A stretch of DNA of 5,046 bases from Clostridia bacterium (GTDB lineage: Bacteria > Bacillota > Clostridia > UMGS1810). Every line of letters starts with the position of its first letter. Positions within the stretch are counted from its first letter, which is position 1. The stretch lies in NCBI GenBank assembly GCA_017629325.1, contig JAGBXL010000239.1, forward strand, positions 1-5,046. Reading direction: 5' to 3'. Made by a program: the position numbers and the translations under genes. Below the pieces are notes generated by a model. It worked only from the letters and a program-made list of their open reading frames with translations. It had not been told where the DNA came from and searched no databases. Shown here one piece after another: positions 1 to 5,046 of the stretch.

Positions 1-381
1 CTGAGAGAATATCTCTCATCTCTGAGCGCAAACAAGCCTGTGGTCTATTGCGGCGACTTGAACGTCGCGCATGAAGAAATTGACCTTAAAAATCCAAAAT
101 CAAACTTAAGAAATGCTGGCTTTACAATAGAAGAAAGAGAAAAAATGGCACTTCTTAAAGAAAATGGATTTACAGATTCATACAGATTCTTTTATCCTGA
201 TAAAACCGATGTATATTCCTGGTGGTCGTATCGAATGAATGCCAGAGCAAGAAACGCAGGGTGGAGAATAGACTATTTCCTTGTTTCGTCTGACCTTAAT
301 TCCAAACTCATTTCTGCCGACATTCACACAGATATATATGGCTCCGACCATTGCCCTGTTGAACTTTGCATAGAATTATGA
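1..381 (+). CDS. xth: Exodeoxyribonuclease III / AP endonuclease, C-terminal half (5' end outside window)
   Basis: The reading frame is open from base 1 and ends at TGA 379-381, giving 126 visible residues; the family is usually about 250 residues, so about half lies upstream. It belongs to the Mg2+-dependent exonuclease III (EEP) fold, which cuts DNA 5' of abasic sites and trims 3' ends in base-excision repair in the cytoplasm. Visible family blocks are GDLNVAHEEIDL (window residues 18-29, with the catalytic Asp-x-Asn), RNAGFTIEEREKM, the SYRFFYP and YSWWSYR segments, GWRIDYFLVS (its Asp at residue 91 matches the active-site Asp of this motif), and the terminal SDHCPV motif (residues 115-120) with the catalytic Asp-His pair. 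All key C-terminal residues are intact. A strong terminator follows at once, so this is the last gene of its transcript. The GTG at 40-42 is internal to the conserved fold and is not a real start. The first 70 bases are richer in G+C than the rest of the gene. Confidence 0.95.
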   Translation: MREYLSSLSANKPVVYCGDLNVAHEEIDLKNPKSNLRNAGFTIEEREKMALLKENGFTDSYRFFYPDKTDVYSWWSYRMNARARNAGWRIDYFLVSSDLNSKLISADIHTDIYGSDHCPVELCIEL

Positions 382-382
382 T

Positions 383-420
383 AAAAAAGAGTAAAGATTA
401 AAATATCTTTACTCTTTTTT
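383..420 (+). terminator. Intrinsic terminator after the exonuclease III gene
   Basis: A perfect 16-bp stem (383-398 pairing with 405-420) closes a 6-base loop. The core GAGTAAAGAT is flanked by six A on the left and six T on the right, so the T tract forms the 3' side of the stem. It starts two bases after the stop codon. Because A and T tracts are symmetric it could also stop minus-strand transcripts. Confidence 0.9.
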
Positions 421-421
421 G

Positions 422-450
422 TTCACCAAATTTGAGCTCAAACATATAAA
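422..450 (+). promoter_or_regulatory. Candidate feoB promoter with palindromic operator-like spacer
   Basis: A TTCACC (422-427; 4 of 6 matches to TTGACA) lies 17 bp before TATAAA (445-450; 5 of 6 matches to TATAAT). The spacer holds a perfect 12-bp palindrome, TTTGAGCTCAAA (431-442). A start of transcription near 457 would leave only a very short leader before the ribosome site at 459-462. The palindrome does not match the usual 7-1-7 Fur box or the DtxR/IdeR consensus as I know them. The promoter call is tentative because the -35 is weak; the gene does need its own promoter, since a strong terminator ends at 420. Confidence 0.4.
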
Positions 451-458
451 TATTGTAT

Positions 459-462
459 GGAG
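459..462 (+). promoter_or_regulatory. Ribosome binding site deciding the feoB start
   Basis: GGAG at 459-462 lies 7 bases before ATG 470-472. This favours the ATG over the in-frame TTG at 419, which sits inside the terminator stem, has no Shine-Dalgarno sequence and would add 17 residues unlike the family. Confidence 0.8.
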
Positions 463-469
463 TGATAAT

Positions 470-2590
470 ATGGAAATAACTTTGAAAAGGTCTGCAAACA
501 CTAAAAAGAGTAACTCAGATAATAGCTATAACACAATCGATGATAACCTTATTATCCTTGCCGGTAATCCAAATGTTGGCAAAAGCACACTTTTTAATTC
601 GCTTACCGGTCTCAAACAGCACACGGGCAACTGGAGTGGAAAAACAGTTGGAACGGCATTTGGTAATTTTGTTTATAATGGAACAAAATACACTATTGCC
701 GACATTCCCGGAACATATTCTCTTAAAGCAGAATCCGCCGATGAAGCTTGTGCGGCAGATGTTATTTCTAGCAAAAGCTCAAAATGTGTTGTGGTTGTTT
801 GCGATGCTTGTTCACTAGAGCGAAATTTAAATCTTGTGCTTCAAATATGCGAAATCACAGATAAAATTATACTTGCAATAAATTTTGCCGATGAAGCCTC
901 GAAAAAAGGGATACATATAGATACCCAAGCACTAAGTGCTGAACTTAAAATACCCGTTACAATAATAAATGCAAGAAAAAAACAAGGTATAAACCGTTTG
1001 TTTAACTTAATAGAAAATTATTGCTTAGCTAATAGACCTTTTAAAACTGATTACGGAAAACACATTGAATATGCAATAAAAACAGTTTCTAAAGAACTAA
1101 AAAAGATTACAAAAACTAATCTGCGATACACAGCCCTGCGTCTATTGGAAAATGATAAAAACACATTAAATTATATCAAAGAAAAATCCAAAAACGATAA
1201 CATTAAAATTAACCTTATATATGATGCAAAACACCGTGCAATGAATTATCTTTTTGAAAATGGTATTTCAGAATCTGATATATCTGATATTATTGCTATA
1301 ACTGTATTAAGAGCAGCTCACAGCATATCTAAAAAAACAGTTAAATATGTTAAAAAAAGCAGTAGCTTCAGTTTTTCAAAATGCGATAAAATCATAACCG
1401 GAAAATACACTGGCGTGTTTTTTATGTTTCTTTTACTCATGATAGTTTTTTTCATAACCTTAAAAGGTGCAAACTATCCTTCGCAATTTTTAAGTAATAT
1501 TTTATTTTCATTTGAAAAACATATAATTAAATTTCTTAATTTTCTTCATATTCCGGCGGTTGTGTCCAATACATTTGTTTATGGCGGATACCGCGTTCTT
1601 GCGTGGGTTGTTGCAGTTATGCTTCCGCCAATGGCAATATTTTTTCCACTATTTACAATTCTCGAAGATGTTGGTTATTTACCCCGTATTGCATTTAATC
1701 TTGATAAATGCTTTAAAAAATGTAAGGCATGCGGCAAACAATCGTTAACAAGCTGTATGGCATTCGGGTGTAATGCAGTAGGGGTAACTGGTGCACGAAT
1801 AATTGATTCTCCAAGGGAAAAACTAATAGCTATTCTCACTAATTCATTCATACCATGCAATGGCAGATTTCCATCTCTTATAACTCTTATTTCAATTTTC
1901 TTTACTGCCGGAGGGTATTACAGCGGCATTGTATCTAGCATATATCTTTCGCTTTTTATTATATTATCTGTTGCTGCATCGCTTGTTGTTTCAAAATTTC
2001 TTTCGTCTAGCATGTTAAAGGGCTATCCGGCGTCATTTGCCATGGAACTTCCGCCATACAGAAAGCCTCAATTTGCCAAAATTATTGTACGCTCAGTTTT
2101 GGATAGAACGGTTTATGTTCTTGCCAGAGCAATAGTTGTTGCATTTCCGGCTGGTATCATACTCTATATTTTATCAAATGTTTTCATTGGTAATTTATCT
2201 CTTATAAAACACATATCAAATTTTTTAAACCCTGTTGGCAAGGCACTGGGTATGGACGGTGTTATTTTAACATCTTTTATATTTGGTATTCCTGCAAATG
2301 AAATAGTTCTTCCCATAGCCCTTATGCTATATTCATCGGGCGGAGTATTAACTGAACTTGGTGGCCTTAATCAGATTTCAAATATTCTTTTATCAAACGG
2401 CTGGACTATAACAACAGCTATTTGCACAATAATATTTATTATGTTTCACTGGCCCTGTTCAACAACACTCATGACAATAAAAAAAGAAACCAAAAGCTTT
2501 AAATGGGCAGCCGTCGGCTTTTTATTGCCAACCATTTTTGGCAGCCTTTTGTGCCTTTTTATAAGTATTGTTTCAAAGCTGTTATTTTAG
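470..2590 (+). CDS. feoB: FeoB-type ferrous iron transporter, GTPase plus membrane domain
   Basis: This 706-residue inner-membrane protein should import Fe2+ in a process dependent on its N-terminal G domain. That domain shows G1 GNPNVGKST (residues 32-40; N35 matches the Asn linked to K+ activation in FeoB G domains), G2 Thr59 in NWSGKTV, G3 DIPG (78-81), G4 NFAD (138-141) and G5 NARK (167-170). A helical cytosolic linker runs to about residue 312, followed by roughly eight membrane segments, the first near 315-335 and the second near 375-398. Family landmarks are GYLPR (402-406), FGCN (432-435), IPCNGRFP around Cys463, GIPANEIVLP, and HWPC (660-663) before the last helix. Oddities compared with typical FeoB are NWSG instead of NWPG, GCNAVG instead of GCNVPA, and a cysteine-rich loop (C414, C418, C421, C429, C434). 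No feoA or feoC is present on either side. No terminator follows, so some read-through into the next gene is likely. Metal specificity for iron is inferred from the family; another divalent metal is possible. Confidence 0.92.
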   Translation: MEITLKRSANTKKSNSDNSYNTIDDNLIILAGNPNVGKSTLFNSLTGLKQHTGNWSGKTVGTAFGNFVYNGTKYTIADIPGTYSLKAESADEACAADVISSKSSKCVVVVCDACSLERNLNLVLQICEITDKIILAINFADEASKKGIHIDTQALSAELKIPVTIINARKKQGINRLFNLIENYCLANRPFKTDYGKHIEYAIKTVSKELKKITKTNLRYTALRLLENDKNTLNYIKEKSKNDNIKINLIYDAKHRAMNYLFENGISESDISDIIAITVLRAAHSISKKTVKYVKKSSSFSFSKCDKIITGKYTGVFFMFLLLMIVFFITLKGANYPSQFLSNILFSFEKHIIKFLNFLHIPAVVSNTFVYGGYRVLAWVVAVMLPPMAIFFPLFTILEDVGYLPRIAFNLDKCFKKCKACGKQSLTSCMAFGCNAVGVTGARIIDSPREKLIAILTNSFIPCNGRFPSLITLISIFFTAGGYYSGIVSSIYLSLFIILSVAASLVVSKFLSSSMLKGYPASFAMELPPYRKPQFAKIIVRSVLDRTVYVLARAIVVAFPAGIILYILSNVFIGNLSLIKHISNFLNPVGKALGMDGVILTSFIFGIPANEIVLPIALMLYSSGGVLTELGGLNQISNILLSNGWTITTAICTIIFIMFHWPCSTTLMTIKKETKSFKWAAVGFLLPTIFGSLLCLFISIVSKLLF

Positions 2591-2599
2591 CTTGTATGT

Positions 2600-2628
2600 T
2601 TGACAATTGATTATATCTAATGTATAAT
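2600..2628 (+). promoter_or_regulatory. Perfect-consensus sigma-A promoter for the patatin-like gene
   Basis: TTGACA (2600-2605) and TATAAT (2623-2628) are separated by exactly 17 bp, so both hexamers and the spacing are ideal. Transcription should start near 2635, giving a leader of about 26 bases. A GAGG ribosome site (2648-2651) lies 9 bases before the ATG at 2661. A short AT-only inverted repeat (2610-2615 with 2623-2628) overlaps the -10; it is too simple to call an operator. Confidence 0.85.
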
Positions 2629-2660
2629 TTTAAAATAAAAAAAGAGAGAGGAAAACACAG

Positions 2661-3524
2661 ATGATAGCTTTAGTTCTTGAGGGTGGTGCAAATCGCACAT
2701 ATTACACAATCGGCATACTCGATGCGATGCTTGAAAATAACATAGAGGTTGATATTCTTATTGGTGTTTCGGCAGGTATAGCCAATGGAATTTCATATAT
2801 TTCAAAACAAAAAGGCAGAAGTCTTGAGCTTGGTATGCGATATATAAAAGATAAAAGATATATGGGCTTTCGTCATTATTTTAAAAAGAATAACCGCAGT
2901 TATTATAACATAGACTTTGTTTTTAAAGAGATTCCGCGAAAACTTGTTCCTTTTGATTATGAAACATTCCAGAATTTCAAAGGCGATGTATATGCAGTTG
3001 TAACCAACCTTGAAACAGGCAAGCCGGAATATTTAAAAATAGATGACTATGAAAAATCATGGCAGATTATCCTGGCAAGCTGCAGTCTTCCTTTTATGTT
3101 TAAACCGGTTGAAATCGGAGATGAAAAATATATGGACGGTGGTTGCAGCGATCCTTTACCGGTTAAATTTGCCGAAAGCTTAGGGGCAGATAAACTCATA
3201 ACAGTTTTAACCCGTGAAAAAGGCTATAAAAAAGAAAAGGATAGCGAAAGTAAGTTTTCTTCGTTCTTTTTTAGAAAAAATAAAAAATTTGCAAATGTTT
3301 TAAAAAACCGCAGTGCAATTTATAATGATAGCAAAGAGTATTTATATAAAAAAGAAAAAGATGGCTCTGCATTTGTTTTTGCACCCAAATGTACAAAAAA
3401 CTGGAAACGAACGGAAAAGAATACAGATATTCTTATGAAAATGTATAGGGAAGGGTATAACGATGCAATAAACCGTATGAACGAACTTAAAAAATTTATT
3501 GCTAAAGATGATGATAATAGATAA
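2661..3524 (+). CDS. Patatin-like phospholipase / lipid acyl hydrolase (YjjU-like)
   Basis: The 287-residue product has the patatin fold, which hydrolyses acyl esters of lipids with a Ser-Asp dyad. The nucleophile elbow is GVSAG (residues 35-39, Ser37) and the Asp is in DGG (159-161, Asp159). The oxyanion-hole strand is EGGANRT (7-13): the Arg is kept, but the common GGGxRG form is replaced by GGANRT. The C-terminal part (about 190-287) is Lys-rich and ends in a family-like block with RTEKN (250-254) followed by YREGYNDAINRM, as in the bacterial YjjU-type patatins. There is no signal peptide or membrane segment, so it is probably cytosolic or peripheral to the inner face of the membrane. It has its own strong promoter 70 bp after feoB and no clear terminator close behind; the hairpin at 3731-3768 may serve. 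The natural substrate cannot be read from the sequence. Alternatives such as a lysophospholipase or general esterase are equally open. Confidence 0.9.
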   Translation: MIALVLEGGANRTYYTIGILDAMLENNIEVDILIGVSAGIANGISYISKQKGRSLELGMRYIKDKRYMGFRHYFKKNNRSYYNIDFVFKEIPRKLVPFDYETFQNFKGDVYAVVTNLETGKPEYLKIDDYEKSWQIILASCSLPFMFKPVEIGDEKYMDGGCSDPLPVKFAESLGADKLITVLTREKGYKKEKDSESKFSSFFFRKNKKFANVLKNRSAIYNDSKEYLYKKEKDGSAFVFAPKCTKNWKRTEKNTDILMKMYREGYNDAINRMNELKKFIAKDDDNR

Positions 3525-3634
3525 TTTTTGTTTTTGTCGCAAATAATGGTGTTATGTAAACTTGATAACATATATTATTGTTAAATGTGGAATTTTGACG
3601 GATTTTTTATATAAAATATACCTTTGAAACAGAG

Positions 3635-3664
3635 TTATACACAAGTTTATCCACTTTATCCACA
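3635..3664 (+). promoter_or_regulatory. Cluster of three tandem DnaA-box-like 9-mers
   Basis: Three sites lie on the same strand within 30 bp: TTATACACA (3635-3643, fits TTWTNCACA), TTATCCACT (3647-3655, one mismatch at the last base) and TTATCCACA (3656-3664, perfect consensus). The second and third abut directly. They sit in an AT-rich gap between convergent genes, with an AT-only run at 3602-3620 beside them. This resembles DnaA box clusters found away from dnaA in Firmicutes; oriC itself is less likely because no dnaA, dnaN, rpmH or gidA-type genes are nearby. Binding is inferred only. Confidence 0.6.
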
Positions 3665-3730
3665 TTTTTTACTCAATTTAAAGAAATAAAATGTAAACCA
3701 ATTATAAAAAATTTTGCTTTAATTACAAAT

Positions 3731-3768
3731 AAAAAAGGCGATGTAAAATTTTGTTTTACGTCGCCTTT
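3731..3768 (-). terminator. Intrinsic terminator of the rnf operon, possibly bidirectional
   Basis: A 15-pair stem (3734-3748 with 3754-3768) built on GGCGA/TCGCC closes a 5-base loop. On the minus strand the stem is followed by TTTTTTATTTG, a good U tract, starting 11 bases after the rnfB stop codon. On that strand one stem position is an A-C mismatch; on the plus strand it is a U-G wobble, but the trailing T run there is only TTTAAGTTT. It best fits termination of the rnf transcript, with possible weaker use by the patatin-like gene. Confidence 0.85.
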
Positions 3769-3779
3769 AAGTTTAAAAA

Positions 3780-4574
3780 TCATTTAATAATTTCAATAAC
3801 AGATTTCGGGCATTCCTTTGCACAAATTCCGCAGCCTACGCACTTTTCGTAGTCTATAACGGCTAAATTATTTTCTATTATAATTGCTTCCTTGGGGCAT
3901 TTCTTTTCGCAAATTCTGCAGGCAATACAACCGGCACTGCAATAATCCTTAACTAAAATACCTTTATCTTTTGAAACACAATTTATAATTGCTGTTCTTT
4001 TTTGAGGAATAAGTTTTATAATATTTTTAGGGCATGCACTTTCGCACTTTCCGCAGCTAATACACTTTTCTCTGTCTATAACAGCTATTCCATCAATAAT
4101 TGATATTGCATTTTCACTGCACACCTTAACGCAGCTTCCAAGCCCCATACAACCGTATTCGCAGTTTTTAGGTCCTGTTCCAAGCTGTGATGCTGTGTAG
4201 CAGTCATCAATTCCGTAGGTTTGGCATTTGTTTTGGCATTTTTCACAAGTACCGCCACACATAACAATAGCAGTTTTCTTTATAACCTCTGAGGCTTCAA
4301 CTCCCATAACATTTGCTATAAACTCTGATTTTTCCTGGGTCATTAAGTTGCACTTTCCAGGGTCTTCGCCGTTTTCTACAATAGCCTGTGCAAGTGCACC
4401 GCAGCCTGCATATCCGCAGCCGCCGCAATTGGCACCGGGTAACTGCTCGTTTATTATATCTATTCTTTCATCTTTTTCTATCTTAAATATTATAGAGGCA
4501 AAGGCAAGCACTGCGCCAAAAAACAGCCCGATTGCACCAATAGAAAGTGCAGGATATAAAATTTCATTTAGCAT
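3780..4574 (-). CDS. rnfB: Rnf electron transport complex subunit B (multi-cluster ferredoxin)
   Basis: The 264-residue RnfB subunit takes electrons at the cytoplasmic face of the Rnf complex, which couples ferredoxin oxidation with NAD+ reduction to Na+ or H+ export. An N-terminal membrane anchor (about residues 9-30) is followed by the RnfB-specific 4Fe-4S domain (C50, C53, C58, C75). A middle region has C106, C110, C113, C117 and C125, then C138, C142, C148 and C152 in the spacing C-x3-C-x5-C-x3-C. Three ferredoxin motifs CxxCxxCxxxCP follow at 171-182, 216-227 and 245-256, with extra C199 and C212. In all there are 27 cysteines, enough for at least five 4Fe-4S clusters. It ends 11 bases from its terminator, so it is the last gene of the operon, in line with the clostridial order C-D-G-E-A-B. 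The start is supported by an excellent AAGGAGGG 8 bases upstream, and by the family-typical hydrophobic N-terminus. Confidence 0.96.
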   Translation of the reverse strand: MLNEILYPALSIGAIGLFFGAVLAFASIIFKIEKDERIDIINEQLPGANCGGCGYAGCGALAQAIVENGEDPGKCNLMTQEKSEFIANVMGVEASEVIKKTAIVMCGGTCEKCQNKCQTYGIDDCYTASQLGTGPKNCEYGCMGLGSCVKVCSENAISIIDGIAVIDREKCISCGKCESACPKNIIKLIPQKRTAIINCVSKDKGILVKDYCSAGCIACRICEKKCPKEAIIIENNLAVIDYEKCVGCGICAKECPKSVIEIIK

Positions 4575-4582
4575 ATACCTTT

Positions 4583-4590
4583 CCCTCCTT
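4583..4590 (-). promoter_or_regulatory. rnfB ribosome site overlapping the rnfA stop codon
   Basis: AAGGAGGG on the minus strand begins with the last A of the rnfA TAA stop (4590-4592) and ends 8 bases before the rnfB ATG. The overlap suggests that ribosomes ending rnfA help start rnfB, keeping the two subunits in proportion. Confidence 0.8.
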
Positions 4591-5046
4591 TAAAATGATA
4601 ATCCCTGAAAACCAAGAAATGCCATGGCAAGAATACCGGCAGTAACAAGAGCAATAGGGAAGCCCTGAAGATACTTTGGTATATTTGAGGTTTCAAGTCT
4701 TTCTCTCACACCTGCAAACAAGAATATTGCAAGTGTAAACCCAAGAGCCGACCAGAATGAAAAGCTAAGGGTCTGAAATAAAGAATATTCTCTCTGAACA
4801 TTTAAAAGAGTAACACCAAGAACCGCACAGTTTGTTGTTATAAGTGGCAAATAAATACCAAGTGAATTGTAAAGGGAAGGCACGGTTTTTGCAACAAACA
4901 TTTCAACAAATTGCACAAGTGCTGCAATAAGAAGAATAAAAGAAATTGTTTGCAGATACTCAACATGAAGGGGAATAAGAATAAATCTTTGCACGATCCA
5001 TGTGAGTAGGGAAGCTAAAACCATAACAAAGGTTACTGCCATACCC
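4590..5046 (-). CDS. rnfA: Rnf electron transport complex subunit A (5' end outside window)
   Basis: About 151 residues are visible and the frame stays open to the window edge; the family is about 190 residues, so roughly the first 40 are missing. RnfA is an integral membrane subunit that pairs with RnfE and lies on the electron path through the membrane. Visible landmarks are GMAVTFVM at the edge, TISFILLIAALVQFVEM, GIYLPLITTNCAVLGV, LGFTLAIFLFAGVRERL and FPIALVTAGILAMAFLGFQGL. Five of the expected six membrane segments are present. The Cys in TTNC (codon at 4827-4829) matches a residue that, in the related Na+-NQR NqrD/E pair, helps hold an intramembrane [2Fe-2S] cluster. The partner cysteine of the N-terminal part is outside the window. 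The ATG at 5040-5042 is internal: the Gly codon before it and the strong family match show that the protein continues upstream. The gene is 15 bp from rnfB and surely co-transcribed with it. Confidence 0.95.
   Translation of the reverse strand, partial: GMAVTFVMVLASLLTWIVQRFILIPLHVEYLQTISFILLIAALVQFVEMFVAKTVPSLYNSLGIYLPLITTNCAVLGVTLLNVQREYSLFQTLSFSFWSALGFTLAIFLFAGVRERLETSNIPKYLQGFPIALVTAGILAMAFLGFQGLSF

Noticed and set aside
419..469. Upstream TTG start adding 17 residues to FeoB
   Set aside because: The TTG lies inside the terminator stem with no ribosome site, and ATG 470 has GGAG at ideal spacing.
2576..2593. AAGCT / AGCTT hairpin over the feoB stop codon as a terminator
   Set aside because: The stem is only 5 bp with an 8-base loop and no following U tract.
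3550..3570. Inverted repeat TGTTAT / ATAACA with a 9-base loop after the patatin-like gene
   Set aside because: A 6-bp AT-rich stem without a T tract is too weak for a terminator, and no promoter or gene nearby makes it a credible operator.
3320..3571. Minus-strand open frames opposite the end of the patatin-like gene
   Set aside because: They are Ser/Phe-rich low-complexity products of the Lys/Asn-rich codons on the other strand, with no ribosome site.
3602..3720. This gap as the chromosomal replication origin
   Set aside because: No dnaA, dnaN, rpmH, rnpA or gid genes are in view, and three boxes are few for oriC; a non-origin DnaA box cluster is the simpler reading.
4228..4593. Plus-strand open frame of 121 codons opposite rnfB
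   Set aside because: It is antisense to a strongly conserved Fe-S protein, has no family resemblance and no ribosome site; it is a shadow of rnfB codon use.
1..5046. A mobile element, CRISPR array, toxin-antitoxin or defence system
   Set aside because: No transposase, integrase, direct repeat array, tRNA attachment site or small paired genes can be seen; all genes are core metabolic or repair families.

Overview
The window looks like low-G+C (roughly one third by eye) chromosomal DNA from an anaerobic member of the Firmicutes, most likely class Clostridia. The reasons are the strong AGGAGG-type ribosome sites, the sigma-A promoters, the AT-rich codon choice, a multi-cluster clostridial-type RnfB, and an Rnf gene order ending in A-B. 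The species cannot be named from the sequence.

Layout. Positions 1-381 (+) hold the C-terminal half of an exonuclease III-type AP endonuclease, closed by a strong hairpin terminator (383-420). Positions 470-2590 (+) encode a FeoB-type ferrous iron transporter with no FeoA beside it; its short leader holds a weak promoter with a perfect 12-bp palindrome between the -35 and -10. A perfect-consensus sigma-A promoter (2600-2628) then drives a soluble patatin-like lipid hydrolase at 2661-3524 (+). A 255-bp AT-rich gap (3525-3779) separates this gene from a convergent minus-strand operon. The gap contains three tandem DnaA-box-like 9-mers (3635-3664) and a hairpin terminator (3731-3768). On the minus strand are the last two genes of an Rnf operon, rnfA (4590-5046, 5' end outside the window) and rnfB (3780-4574), probably translationally coupled.

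How the genes relate. RnfA and RnfB belong to one membrane complex that couples ferredoxin:NAD+ electron transfer to ion pumping; RnfB carries many Fe-S clusters, and FeoB would import ferrous iron, a loose physiological link rather than a shared operon. The repair nuclease and the patatin-like protein show no clear functional tie to either. I see no sign of a mobile element, CRISPR array, RNA gene or defence system, and no convincing undescribed multi-gene system. The points most worth a second look are the DnaA-box cluster between convergent genes, the cysteine-rich and otherwise divergent FeoB, and the operator-like palindrome before feoB.
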